A stretch of 64,000 bases of DNA from Thermothielavioides terrestris NRRL 8126. Taxonomy: Eukaryota > Ascomycota > Sordariomycetes > Sordariales > Chaetomiaceae. Below the pieces are notes generated by a model that was given only the letters and a program-made list of their open reading frames with translations, was not told where the DNA came from and ran no database searches. The DNA lies in assembly GCF_000226115.1 (NCBI RefSeq), contig NC_016458.1, positions 2,294,001-2,358,000 of the forward strand, written 5' to 3'. Positions within the stretch are counted from its first letter, which is position 1. Each line of letters begins with the position of its first letter. The position numbers and the translations under genes were made by a program. Below are positions 23,120 to 35,492 of this stretch, piece by piece.

Positions 23120-26100
23120 CAAGATGCCTCGATACCCTTTGCTACCACCCCTCAAAAACAACAGACGGCCTTGCAGCACACGCGGTCTTTCCCCCTTGCA
23201 CGACATCCTTGATAGACTTCTTTTACATACGACCTTTTGATTCCGCATCGCTCGCTGCATGTGCGCGGTCACTCGCCAATATATCACCACGACGGAGAGC
23301 AAAACCGATTCTCGGCATTCATCCACGGCAGCCGGGCATCGGGTTCCCGCTCTCTCTCGGCCCTCGGTGCACACCTCAGTGGCGGGCCTCCCGACCTACC
23401 TCCTGCTCTCCTTTCCCATCACTTTTTTATACCATCCTTTTAATACCGTTTATATTTGGATGTCTCGAATGGTTGTGGCAGAGAGACGCATCTTCCAACA
23501 GGCGACTGGGGGATGCGATGCCGTGGACGATACCCTCATGGATTGGCGTTTCGGGGTCATTTTTTTTACTGGGCAGTCGTTCTCCTGCGGTCGAGGAATA
23601 TCTTTTTTAGGTTCGGGCCCCTCAAGGAAGCGGTCGGAGGTTTCTCAGTGTTCAGTCCTCTCGCTGCGTGTTACCTTATTCTCTTTCATCTCTGCCCTCT
23701 CAAACGGTCTTCGGGGGGAGGTTCTGGAACTGGGAACTGACGCGAGGGAGGGCGCGGGTATGTCATCTCACGGCTGGCCGCTACGCACACGAATTGGTGT
23801 CCTGAGAGGACGTGGGAGCTGCATGGAAGGAAGGCATCTGGCGATGACAGGATGGGAATTGGGAGGAATGTACACGCTTACAACCCTAATCATGTATACT
23901 AGTACCTTACCTCTGGCTGCGTGGTCCTCGTTGAGGCGATTGCAGAGGAGAGAAATACCTAATTGGAAGAGAAACATGTCCCCTGGGCAAACATTGGCAG
24001 TCTTGGGTTCCTTCCCGTGCTCTCCTGGCCCGGTGGCCGCTGCAGTCTCAATGCTCCTTCCACAACTTACCTGTGGGAACCACCTTGCTCATTCTCGCTG
24101 CCTGGAGTTCCGCAGTACCCTATCCGTTAGCTAACAAGTGGGACGGTCAAAGGCTCCGCTGCCTTCGGTGGTGAAACTCCCCGCAAGGCCGCGAGTCATC
24201 GGCTGAGCACTTCCCGCAGCAGCATCACGGCCGGCCCGATCTCCCATCGAGAACACTTCCACACCTCATCTGAGCGTTGTTTCAAGACAATTACCTTCCC
24301 CGACCACGAATCTTGGTCTTGCAGCGCGCTGCGGCGCGTCCCACCGCGGGCCATGCCTGCGGCTTCCCCGATACGTCGAAAGGATGCAAGCACGGTTGCG
24401 TCTTCTGCAACGGGATGTTCAGCTCAACGCTCAGCGGAGCCGTAGGAAGCACAGAGGATGCATTCAGGATGGCCGGTTCCCCGCCGGCGCTGCTTTGGGT
24501 TGGCTTTGGTTGGCCCCTCGGAGCCGCGCAAAGATCGGTAACAGCTGCCCACTGGCCACTGTGTACACCAGAACCCCTACATTACGCTCCCTACCTTCTT
24601 AGCCGTTGTTACGTTAACCGCCCGTCTCGGCAACGATACCACAGTAACAAGGGGTTATCTTCGTTCCGGCCACGGCAGTTTATCTAGCAGCCCGATGCAC
24701 ACTGGCTTCAGCAAATGGTGGTTGTTGAAAAAGTCGACCATGGCACATTGCAGCATAGCCTGTATGAGACGGCGAACTATCGCACAGGAGCGTATGTCTT
24801 GCCTCATCTCCCCACGCCCGGTGAGGTCACCAGCGGTCGGAGAGGCGAGCATGACCAGGGAGGCAGGCCGTTGCGTTGTGTGGATACGGTTGAGGGAGGA
24901 AGCAAGAGTGGAGGACTCCCTTCGGCTCAGTGATGCCCCGGGCAGCCCGCCCGCCGAAAAAGGGGCTTCATCCGGCAGGCTCGTCCTGGGTGGGGAGACT
25001 TCCGGAGGGTGAAGGGGAAGGCGAAGCGACCAGAAGAGGAAGGGGATCTTCCCTTCCCATGCTGCGTCCCCCTGGCCGCGCTCACCCGCCTCGGTTTTCG
25101 ATCCACCCCCAAACAGCACCCCGAAAGCCTCATTACTGCGGAGGCCCCTGCCCACAGGTGAACTAACGAGATGGGCAAGAAGTCGAGAGCGGCGAAGCTG
25201 GGCACACCTGACGCTTGGTTCTCTCGGGCGAACAAGTTTCGAGAAGGGTGGTTGTGGGGCGAGTCACGGCCGCCTACACAGTACACCGTGCCTTGTGCGA
25301 GGAGCAGTAGTGTAGTGTACCTCGCCAGGGATGCTGACCCGTGCATGTTTCAAGCAGTTATTCCGTACGCACATCAGTGCGTCCCTTTCGAAGGGGCGGC
25401 TCTCCGATCTTTACCCCCAAGGGCAAGCACCGACAGAATAGGCGTGTACAGCGGACAGAATAGGCATTATACAGCGTCACAGCGGATGCGAAGCCTAAAC
25501 AACCTTCTGGAACACGCTGATCAGCCTCTTTTCGGCTTCGGCTCCGGGTGCTTTAACGCCGGACGCCGTCGCGGAGGCAAGGAGCGGGGATCCGGCACGT
25601 GGACGGTACGGAGCCGTCTTGTAACGAGTCGGACCACGCGGCCACTGCTCGACTCGAGCTCGTCCGTAACCGGTCGCAGGATACTGCACGGTCGCCCGAG
25701 TGGCAACTCCGCTGGATATTACACCGATATTGGCCCTGCGTGAGTTCTTCCTTCCTTTCCTTACCATGTATCAGTGCGAGAGGAGGGGGCGCGGGGCGAC
25801 ACATCTTCGGAAGCCAAGTCACACGCCCATACCGGGTTCGAGCAAGGAAGAAAAGACTTGAGGAGGAGGAGGCGACGCCCGATGTCCATGGATCCTACCA
25901 CAGAGCGCAATTACTATTCGACAGCGGCGGCGCGGTGACGCAACCTGCCGCTAGGGCAAACCCGGCATCCCGCCCCGAACGAGACACAGCAACCCCGTTC
26001 GGATGGAGTTCGGTACCCCGCCCATGAGAAGTGCCTTGGTGGCCAAACGAAGCTTGTTGCAGAAGAGGCTGCTCGAGTCGCCGCGCCCCTAGAGAGAGCA

Positions 26101-29100
26101 CATTGGGCGAGATAGCGCTGGCTCATGCTCGGACGGCTTGAAGCGGTGCGGGGGTTCGCTCATACCAACAACCGCAGCCGACGCCTTGGAACTTGTGGCA
26201 TCCTGCTGACAGAAATGTGCTGCCGTGCCAGGTTTGACGTCGTCTCGAGACGTCACCTTGCACTTCTGTTGGCTGCTGAGGTTGGCGGCATCGCTACCGA
26301 CGTCCCCGCCCAATGACGTCGGCGTGTGCGATGCCGCCCGACAACGCTGAATCAGGGCTCTCGCCTGGCGTTGTCTGCTGACTCTCGTGCACTACAGTAC
26401 TGCTGAAGTGCCCCTTGGGGGCAATTACACTTCAAGTTTGGAGTTTGGTCTGGCGAGATAGTGGCGACCTTCAAGTCAACAGACGACGCCCGCCCACAAT
26501 CATTTCGGACCAATCAGCAGCCAGCGATGTTAGGCTGGCAAGACGGGATCTTCAGGGTCCTCCTGTTTGGCAGCCCACAGCCCCGGGTGGAGGATGCTCA
26601 GGCGGGAGAACTGCGGGGGGCAAGCATGGAAATTTTTCCTTGTACGGCAAACCGCTTGATGCTACGGCACAAGGAACAGTTTAACCACTTTCCACTGCAG
26701 GGACAGCGCGAAAGACAAATTCCCTCGGCTCAACAGCACCCAACCACAACCCAACGCGGTCACGTCATCTGCTGAACTGCGAGGGCTGCCGCAGCGAAAT
26801 TGGCTGTCTTCCGCAATGTCACCACAACCATGCACGTCCCCCAAGCCGGGCGCAGTGGTGTGTTCAGCCAACCTGCATGACTCCACATTGAGCTCTCCCA
26901 GCCGCGTCGAGCAGGAAGCTGCCTCGGCATCGCGAGCACAGTTGACGGAGCATTGTGAAGGACGGCCGGCGAGTTAGCTGTTCACCAGAATGTTGCCCCT
27001 TGTTTGTCGAGGAAGCCTCGTTCAATGGGACTGATTCAATTTTGTGGGTTGCCCCCCTCGGGATGACGTCTGGATACAGCCCGCTGGTAACTCCGTACCG
27101 GCGCGATCTGACGTCATAGGGCTCACAGACGCCAAGGCGGTTAAGTACCCTGCAGTTAGTGTACAGTAAATAATCTGTAGCGCATGCACTGTACAACAGC
27201 GCTGTGGTTGGTCGCTGATGCGATGAAGGAAGGTCAGCTGTGGCTTGGCACATAACCAGGAGACGGGAGACGCCCAGCCAGCCAGAAGGTGCAGCATGGT
27301 AACTGTGGCAATTGCCTGCACCATTTGCAGGCCGACTCTCATCGGGCGTTGGAAAGGCCATGGATCATCTATACTACCTTACACTAGCAATGTGCGGAAT
27401 AGTGTACACTACTCCGTAATGTATGTACAGACACCGACTCTCTGGTGCACCTCTTGCTTCTTTAGTCTCCACAGGAGTGTAGGGCAACGCAGCTTACATC
27501 ATCACTATCAAGAGGACGCAGTCTGTCTCTCTGGAGTGTTGGCTGACAAGATCGAACTGACGTGGCATCTCGTCAGCCTTCTTTTTTGTGTGCTTTTTTT
27601 TTTTTTTTCTTTTTCACTTTTTTTTTTCTAATGAAGGCTTGTTTTCCCAACAATCCGCGGGAAATTAGACAAAAAAAGACCGAAGAACGACCGCTTGCCG
27701 CTGTCGCACTCGATCCGGTATTAAATCATTTCGAGAATCAGCTTGGGTGCGTGATGACCCGAGTGGGAAATGGGATGCTGGATGCGGGAGTGGAAGGGGA
27801 AAGGGCTGCTGTGTGTAGGTGTGTACTGTACACGAACGTAGTGTTGTTAGTGTACGGAATAGTCCGGAAAGTAATCTGTAATTTTGCCGAGTGATACATC
27901 AAATGAACCCCTTTCCTCCATTTCCAGGTTCTTTGCGTTTTCGCCTTGTCCCTCTTTTTTTCCCCTCGAAAAGAAGACGGGTCACGGGGAGGAAAAATGA
28001 ACACGGCATCATCAAAGAAAAGACCCGCCAAAACTCGGAAGCTAGTACAGACACATATCTAGCGGGCTGTCTACCCCATCCATCCATTCGTATGTCGTTT
28101 AACTCCTCCGTACCGCGTGAGCAGTGAGCGTTCCATCGCACCGTTACACTTGTACTCCGGAGTTACAACCTCGGTGGACACCGCAAGGCGCAGCACCCCA
28201 TGCACGTGCAGAATCTGAAACAAACTATGATGTCATCCGCCTGGGGGGGCCTCACGATGGGGGCGGGTTATGCTATTACACCACGTTCAGTAAATTGTTG
28301 GAGCAGGGACATGGGCGGGGGGGAGTGTCGATGGGTGGATGGTTGTCGGATTGGGGGTTCTCGTTTTCTGGGGTGGGTGTACACGGATGAACTGCAGAAT
28401 ACACACTAGACAACTGTCCACCGGGCACTACACTAGGGAGTCTAATCTGTACACTAAGTGCGATACGGGCTGTGGCGTTGCAGTGATCCTGGATCATGGC
28501 GGTGATGCCGAGTGGATTGGACGGGTTTATGGGAGTGAGATGACGACGGGATGGATGTGGGATGGGAAATGTACTGCTCGTAGTGTAGTGTAGTAAAGAG
28601 GCGGAGGGGGTGACCCGTTGGATGGGGGCTTCGATCAGTAATACTTGGCGAGGAGAGGTAGGCATGCATGTCATTTTTTATTTCATTTTTCCTTGTTTTC
28701 CTTTCAAGATATATTATTTATTTTATCCCGAACAGCACACCTACCCGGGCTGTTCTTTGACGTCGTTATCTCGCCCCCTGCTCTGGGAAATCTATCCATA
28801 CACTGACCTGCATGTTCCCGGCTTTCCCTCCCCGGCGTGTGCGAACCGGCATGATCATGACTCGAAACCGCAAATTCGCAGATTGCCATGCCATGCCGGC
28901 GCGGCTCCGCGAATTGCCATGCTCCAGCATGGCCAAAAGTGAGCCGCGGGTGCCTCGCTGAGGAGGAGGACCCTGGATTTGCTCCGCTTCCTTCCTGTGG
29001 GACGCCGTTGAAGCCCCTGGCGTCCGAGTTCGGGTTCGACCGGGGAACGCCGTGAGTGGGTCTTGTCACTCTTTTGTGTATTGTATCACTCTCTTACTGC

Positions 29101-31278
29101 CTTTATTTTCGAGACGTCCCTGTCCAAAGAGTTGTGCTTCCCTGCGTTCGTTCCACATGGCGCTCCATCCATTACGGCGTCGCCGCATCCCGGGCAGCAG
29201 CATGACATAGGTTCTCGACTCCATGCATGGCGAGCCGCTCCCTCGAACCATGTCCAGTGGTGTAGCCCCCTTTTTCTCCTGACTTTGGGGTCCATCATAG
29301 TGGTGGTTTCCCGATTCTGTCTTGTACATGAGGTCCTTGAAACCCCCTTTTCCTCCTTCACCTCCCATTCGACGGGCGACCTCCCTACCGATACTTGGCC
29401 TCCGGGAAGTACGGGCGAGCTAACGCGCTCCGCTACCATACACCGCTTCTTCTTGGGCCCCGGGGGGTGGTTCATCGCTCAGCGTGTGGGGTCAACAATA
29501 CATGTACGGAATACTAGTAACTGCATGCACACGGTACATTGCTCTGGGGGAGAAAAAAGGCCTGTCATCATCCCGGAACACGCTCCGTAGCGGTTACGTA
29601 TTCACTGCACCTTTCACTCTGAAAATTACTGCACACAATGCTTGACCATACGCCGGAATAATACAGCGAGATGATTTCCTCGCTAGCGAAGGATGAATGT
29701 CCGAGGCCGGCCTGCTTTTAACTGATATCTCGATCTTGTCTTTTTCGGGTCCAAGGCCCCCGACAGGTGACCTGTGCCATGGTCCGCGGCTGTCCAATAG
29801 CCAGATGTGGATGGTCGAGGACTACCGTTCTGTGGGAGCGCGTTGGTACGGCCGCGCCGAGGCCGAGCTGGATACAACCCGCGGCCCGAAAAACACGTTT
29901 AACCTGAGCCGGACAACGGAGATATGCCGGTTCAATGGTGTGCTGCATCGTGAGCTGTGTTGCAACTGCTGTTCTGTGCTGGTTCCGCGGGAGATAAATG
30001 GAGGATTGGCTACCGAGCGGGCTGGGTGCAACCCTCGTTGGCGGCGTACTTACGCGTAGTAGTCGGGAAATACACCAATGTTATGCAGACACTAGCTATG
30101 ATGGTGGGTGTGTACCGGTGAGTCTGTGCGTGAGTCTCGTAGTTATCTGGTGACACAGGCGAGTTCTGATGCGTAGTTCGGCTTTAACTGGTCCGGCACG
30201 CCGAAGGTCTCTCTGTCCGGGCCGTGTTCAGAGACTCGAAGAGACCTTTTGGGAGATGAGACGTCTCCCGCAATCTCCACGATGGAGTCTACAATGGCGG
30301 AACCTCTCCAGAGGCGTGTTGGGGGTTGCAAACGGGATTAGGAGCATTGTACCCCTGAGACGTCCTGCGGTTGCCCCGGAAGGCAGATGCTTCCGTTACA
30401 CTACCTTCTTTGTGTACGGCGGACAACACGTGAAAATTATCCGGCGTGGTACGGTGAGTTGTTGCGGAAGCAGACTGCCAATGTTCTCCGAGACGCGGGC
30501 CGACATCGCACAGCCTCCCTTGGCGGCACCCCTGGAGTCCGACATGCTGGCAAATAGTCACACCGAGGTTTCGGAAGTCGTTGTTCAAGTAAAGTTGGTT
30601 GGAGGCTCTGGCCCAACAGCGGTGTACCATGTATCAAGTAACTAGTGTAACTACGAGTAGACAGTAAACAGCGTCTTGCAGGTTCGGAAGACATGCTGCT
30701 GCCCCTGAAAGGTAAACTTGTGCCACAACAACCGCTCGGGAACAGACCACAATACATCGATACATGCCACACTTCAGGATCATAATCCCAGTACTAATCG
30801 GTAGCTATGATATGAGGAAAGAGAAAACCAAGGGCCAAGCTACGCATTAGCCAAACACAACGAGGCAGACAGAGACAGTCACATAAACTTACACGCAGCT
30901 GGCAAATACATCAGCCTAACTAACCACAACTTCAAGGGACCATCAACTCCCCAGGAACAACCCAAGTCGGTGACACAAACACATATTGAGTCCCAGTGAG
31001 ACGAAACCATGTGATATGTATTGCCTGCTTTACCCAACCCAACACCGCTCAGTCCCAGTCCCAGCCCAAATGTCGCCCCGTCACACAATCACACACTTGC
31101 TTTTCAAGCCCTCCACTCTCACCTGCCCTCATCACTATTGATGATCCTCCACCATTTATACTGATGCCACTAATGCTACTACCTACTGTCCCGAGTGCCG
31201 CAAGAGAGGGAAAAGCAAGAATAGAAAAGGAACAAAAAACCAGCCCAATGCCAACTTAGTCAATTAGCACACCGTAAA
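23120..31278. other. Gene-poor region between flbC and SF3B1
   Basis: About 8.2 kb. The left part should contain the flbC 3' UTR. A 291-codon frame at 23259-24134 (+) has no recognisable domain and biased composition, so I do not call it. Further right only short overlapping frames are present. T-rich tracts occur at about 27592-27630, and TAGTGTAC-type motifs recur, for example at 25307-25320 and 27400-27416. A 12-bp direct repeat, GACAGAATAGGC, occurs at 25432 and 25454. Confidence 0.5.
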
Positions 31279-34200
31279 CTACAGCACGATGGCCAAGTCG
31301 CCGCGATCAATGCCCTCATCGACCAGATTCGGATAATACGGCACCATGGCGTCGGCGCCCCACACGTACGCGTCGTTGTACAGGCGCCAGTAGGGCGTGC
31401 GGACCTTCCTGGCCGGATGGAAGAGGCCGGCCCAGACGTAGTTGAGGACGAGGCCCGGGCCGACGGCCATGCGGATGGCCTCGATGGCCTCGATGATGCG
31501 GTCGATGACGTGGGGGCTGGTCTCGAACAGGTTGGGGTAGAGCAGGTTGAGCAGGTGGACCATGGCGTCCTCGCAGCCGAGGCCGACGACGCCGAGGGCG
31601 ATGTGCTTGACGACGGAGGCGGCGGTCTGGCGGTGGACCTGGTCGCGGTCGATGAGCGCGTCCTCCAGCAGCGGCGTGACGGCGTAGACGTAGTCCTTGG
31701 CCATCTCGCCGATGTACTCGAACAGGAAGGAGAGCGACTTCAGCACGCCGTTCTGCACGTTGAGCTCCGGCACGCGGTACTCGTTCATGAGCGCCGGCAG
31801 GACGGTGAAGGGCGCGCACGTCTCGGCCACGATGCCGATGGCCACGGCCGTGTTGACGCGCGACTGGCGCTCCTGCACCCGCAGGTTGTTGAGCAGCGTC
31901 GCCAGCACGTCCTGCGGGCCGATGGCCTTGGCGATGAAGCCGAACGTGTTGTTGGCCGCGCGCCGGATGCCCTTCTTGTGCGCCTTGAGCATGTCGAGCA
32001 GCTCGAAGCAGATGCGCATCCACTCGCGCGCGTTGACGCTCTCGGGCCCGCGGTCCGCGATGCGCCCGACCAGGTCGATCGTGTTCTCCTGCACCTTCTC
32101 GTGCCGGTTGCGCAGGATTGGCGTGAGCCGCGGGAGGAGGTCCTTGATGGGCGGCTGCATCTGGCTGATGCCGACCACGGTGACGATGGAGCGGAGCGCG
32201 CCCAGGATGGAGCCGAGCACCTCGGGGTACTCCTCGCCGAGGTACTCGTAGAGCACGACACCCAGCTTGCCCATCAACGCGTCCTCGCCGCACTGCTTCA
32301 TGACCATGGCGATCCGCGAGACGAGGTCGGCGGCCTGCTGCCGCACGGTGGCCGACTTGTTGTTGAGACGCCAGAGGATCGTGCTGACGATCTGGGGGAG
32401 GTACGGCTTGCAGCGGGTGCCGAGCGCGTTGACGACGGAGCCGAAGCCGTTGAGCATGACGATGTCCTCGACGCTCTGCTCCTGGAACGCGTGCAGGATG
32501 CCGTCAATGAGGCGCTCCTCCAGCCGCTCGCCAATGTCGGCGGCGCCGAGCGAGGCCACTAGCTTCTCAACCGTCTCGACCGTCATCTTGCGGTAGGCCT
32601 CGCTCTCGTCCTTCAGGTTGACCACGATCCTCTCGAGAATCTCGCTGACGCCCACCTTCTGGCCGATGTCGACCGTCGTCTCGACCACCTGCCTATAGTT
32701 GCGCTTGTCGAGGGCCATGCGGCGCACCCAGAAGCTCTTGAAGAACTCGTCCAGCACGTGCTCCTTGAGGTAGCCAGCCGTCACGCCGTCGGTGGCGGCG
32801 CACTGCGAGATGACCTTCAAGACGACCTTCTTCATCTCCTCGTCCGGGGAGGAGAACTCGCGCAGGAGGATCTCCATGATCTGGCTGGTGTAGTAGTTTG
32901 CGTAATCTTCGTCCATCAGGGGAATGATGTAGCCGACGGCCTTGAGGAAGCCGGCCAGGCCCTTACCGCGCTGCTTGCGCGCGCCGGTCCACAACGGGTT
33001 CAAGATATCGTCGAAACTCTCGATACCGTACGGGTTCGATGCCTCGGCCAGAGCAGCGATGGCCAAGCTGGTCACCGTCCGGACCTTGGTCTGCTCGTCG
33101 TTCAGGTTCGGGCCGATGCAGTCGACCAACTGCTTGAGGTGCGGCAGGACGGCACAGCCCATCAGGATGGGGATCTGCTGCACGATCTTAACGCCGGTGT
33201 GGCGAGCCTGCCACGACTTCTTGCTGCGGCAGACGGCCCGGAGGAACGGGAGAAGGGCGGGGATGCCAAGAGCAGAGGCGACAACGGCGAACGCTCGGGC
33301 GGTCGTGTTCCTCACGTACTCGTCTACGTGATCGATGTCGGGCCGCATGACGCTGATCATGGTGGCAAGGCCCGCGGCTTTGGCGAGGTTGGAGATGATT
33401 TCGCGACCCTCGACGCGCGCGTAGTAGTCCTGGTCGATGAGGAGCGGCTCAATGACGACCAGGATCTTGTGGACGTACGGCCGCACCATATCGTCCAGCT
33501 TGTACAGGATGCGGTCGATGACCTTGACGAGCAGATGGCGCTCCTGGTCCTCGAGCGTCTTCTCCATGAGCAGCGGGAGGATCTGGTTGAAGAGAGGTCC
33601 GGCACCAAAGTTGCGTGCGTTATCTGTGAGCTGTCTGAGCGCCGTCTTCCTCATCGGAGGAGTGCCATTCTTGACCTTCAGCAGAAGACGCATGATCTTC
33701 CTCTCCTTGAGTTCCTCGACGCTGAGTTCATCCTCGTTGGCTCCGTCCGTCAGCTTGCCAAAGTAGGCCATGTCTTCGGGTTTGAAGAACTGCAGATCGC
33801 CGACCCCGGGGATCTCTTTGGGTATCTGCTGGCCGAGGATGCGGCTGCTGCTGGGGTCCTGCATCATGAACCCGGTCGCCGGGGTGGGCACCGACGCCAG
33901 TTTGTGCGCGGGAGCCCGCACCGGAGCGTAGCCGGGCGGAGGTTCGAGGATCTTGTAGCCCTCCTCGGGACCGGGGAGCATCGCGTCGAGCTCCTCGTCG
34001 CTCAGGGGCATATAGCGGCCAGTGGTATCCGTGCCGAAGGCGGCGGGCAGCACGGCCGCCTGGGACGGGTGCATCGGGGTGGCGAGACCGACGTTGCCGA
34101 CGGGTGTCGCCGCCGGCGCCTGGTCCCACCTGGACTTCTTCTTCGGTTCTGCGCCGGGCGCCGCGCCGATGACCGGCACCGACGGGGCTTGGTCCCACCG

Positions 34201-34935
34201 CGATTTCTTCTTGGGCTCGGCTGGGGCGGGAGCAGCCTGGTCGGTCGTCTCGGTCGACGCGACGTCCCACCTCGTCTTGCGCTTGCGGCCAGCCGTGGCG
34301 GCCGCACCCTCATTTTCCTTGTCAGAAGTATCCTTCAGCACAGGTTTGTGCTCTTCGACCGGGCCGTCCTTGAGCTTCTGCTCAATAGCGCGGCGGACGC
34401 GCTCCTCCTCCCGCTCGAGCTCTCGGCGCTCCATGACGTCGCGGTAGGTGTCGCCCTCTTGGGCAGCGCCGTCCTGGCGGTTGGCAGCGAAGGGGTCTGC
34501 GCGGGTGGGGGTCAGGGTGCGGTTGAAGCGGCGTTTCTGATAGTCAGTCTCGCGGTCGGTGATGCGGTTGCTGCGCTCGCCACGGCCGGCGAGGGGGTCG
34601 TCCTCCTCGACTCCATTGCCGCGGGCGAACTCGTCGATCTGGGCGCGGGTGGCGGTGTACTGGCCGACGAGTCGGCGCGAGGTGTCGGCGTCGGCCATCT
34701 CCTCGTCTTCATCGCCGTCGGCAGCGGGCAGGCTGCGGTGGTAACCGGCGAACTTGTCGCCGCCATTCTCGCGGTCGTAGAGCTCCGTGTCCCAGGCTTC
34801 GGTCAGCTTGGCCTTGGTGGAGACGTCAGCACGCTGGGTGGCGGGATCAAAGGTCCGCGACCCCTTCTTTGCCGCGGCGGCGGCATTGCGCTCGGCCTGG
34901 AGCTTCCGGATCTGCTCAAATTCCGCGTCCGACAT
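31279..34935 (-). CDS. SF3B1: Splicing factor 3B subunit 1 (SF3b155 / Hsh155 / Prp10)
   Basis: A single intronless frame of 1218 residues encodes the large HEAT-repeat subunit of the U2 snRNP SF3b complex, which clamps the branch-point helix. The N-terminal 400 residues are charged and disordered. They hold three RWD ligand motifs ([26 protein letters not shown]; Trp at 223, 247 and 270) of the type that binds UHM domains. A conserved linker ([34 protein letters not shown]) leads into HEAT repeats to the C terminus, with hallmark blocks such as [20 protein letters not shown] and [20 protein letters not shown]. The protein ends GDLAIVL. Human SF3B1 is 1304 residues; the shorter N terminus, with fewer RWD motifs than human, accounts for much of the difference. 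The ATG at 34935 begins [18 protein letters not shown]. The gene is divergent from the UBE3D-like gene. Confidence 0.97.
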   Translation of the reverse strand: MSDAEFEQIRKLQAERNAAAAAKKGSRTFDPATQRADVSTKAKLTEAWDTELYDRENGGDKFAGYHRSLPAADGDEDEEMADADTSRRLVGQYTATRAQIDEFARGNGVEEDDPLAGRGERSNRITDRETDYQKRRFNRTLTPTRADPFAANRQDGAAQEGDTYRDVMERRELEREEERVRRAIEQKLKDGPVEEHKPVLKDTSDKENEGAAATAGRKRKTRWDVASTETTDQAAPAPAEPKKKSRWDQAPSVPVIGAAPGAEPKKKSRWDQAPAATPVGNVGLATPMHPSQAAVLPAAFGTDTTGRYMPLSDEELDAMLPGPEEGYKILEPPPGYAPVRAPAHKLASVPTPATGFMMQDPSSSRILGQQIPKEIPGVGDLQFFKPEDMAYFGKLTDGANEDELSVEELKERKIMRLLLKVKNGTPPMRKTALRQLTDNARNFGAGPLFNQILPLLMEKTLEDQERHLLVKVIDRILYKLDDMVRPYVHKILVVIEPLLIDQDYYARVEGREIISNLAKAAGLATMISVMRPDIDHVDEYVRNTTARAFAVVASALGIPALLPFLRAVCRSKKSWQARHTGVKIVQQIPILMGCAVLPHLKQLVDCIGPNLNDEQTKVRTVTSLAIAALAEASNPYGIESFDDILNPLWTGARKQRGKGLAGFLKAVGYIIPLMDEDYANYYTSQIMEILLREFSSPDEEMKKVVLKVISQCAATDGVTAGYLKEHVLDEFFKSFWVRRMALDKRNYRQVVETTVDIGQKVGVSEILERIVVNLKDESEAYRKMTVETVEKLVASLGAADIGERLEERLIDGILHAFQEQSVEDIVMLNGFGSVVNALGTRCKPYLPQIVSTILWRLNNKSATVRQQAADLVSRIAMVMKQCGEDALMGKLGVVLYEYLGEEYPEVLGSILGALRSIVTVVGISQMQPPIKDLLPRLTPILRNRHEKVQENTIDLVGRIADRGPESVNAREWMRICFELLDMLKAHKKGIRRAANNTFGFIAKAIGPQDVLATLLNNLRVQERQSRVNTAVAIGIVAETCAPFTVLPALMNEYRVPELNVQNGVLKSLSFLFEYIGEMAKDYVYAVTPLLEDALIDRDQVHRQTAASVVKHIALGVVGLGCEDAMVHLLNLLYPNLFETSPHVIDRIIEAIEAIRMAVGPGLVLNYVWAGLFHPARKVRTPYWRLYNDAYVWGADAMVPYYPNLVDEGIDRGDLAIVL

Positions 34936-35492
34936 GGTGCTGCTGCTGCTGCTGCTGCTGCTGCCCGCTTGGCGCCGAGCTCATCCCATTCGGTAAGTGG
35001 CTGGGTGGGTAGCGGCAAGGGTAGTTGGACGGGCGGACGGGCGGACGGAGGGGCGGATGGATGGACGCGTTGCGCTCGCTAATCTGCGTTGGGGGAAATC
35101 CGCAGTTGCGTGTTGTTGCGTCGTCGCGGGGGGAGATGGAAGTGGGTGTCGTCGGTGCTGAGGAAACGGTCGTTGGCTGGAAGAGACGTGCACTTCCCGA
35201 TGGAGCTTGTTCGGCTGCGTTTGCTGACTGAAATTTTGTTAATGGTAGGGTCGGGGCCAGTGGCAGGCCAGGCTGCCGCGCTAAAAGGCTTGGCAGCCTA
35301 TGAGGCAACTAACGTTACACCACACAGTTCTGGTCAGCAATCCAGGCCTGTTCTCATTGGCCTCACCCACATGCGGCTTAAGTCGGTTCTTTCTCAATTC
35401 AACGCAATCCAAAGGAAGCATGCTTTTCTTTCTGATTCACCAAGGATGTAATCGAGTTTCCGAGGCAGCAACAGTGCGCAGCCGCTGAAATC
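34936..35492. promoter_or_regulatory. Divergent promoter interval SF3B1 / UBE3D-like
   Basis: The 557 bp between the two start codons must hold both promoters and 5' UTRs. On the SF3B1 side it begins with a (GCA)9 tract just before the start codon. No individual binding site is assigned. Confidence 0.6.
34938..34964 (-). repeat. (GCA)9 repeat immediately upstream of the SF3B1 start codon
   Basis: Nine TGC units on the plus strand, read as (GCA)9 on the gene strand, end 2 bp before the ATG. The repeat therefore lies at the very end of the 5' UTR. Confidence 0.9.

Noticed and set aside
23259..24134. A 291-codon plus-strand open frame downstream of flbC
   Set aside because: No recognisable domain, mixed composition, no intron signals that extend it, and it begins only 140 bp after the flbC stop. 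A frame of this length is not rare in GC-rich non-coding DNA. Transcript data would be needed.
25826..25842. GGTTCGAGC resembling a tRNA B box
   Set aside because: The consensus ending CC is absent and no acceptor stem or A box is found upstream.
32758..35082. A 774-codon plus-strand frame
   Set aside because: It is the antisense shadow of the strongly conserved SF3B1 gene, produced by codon bias.
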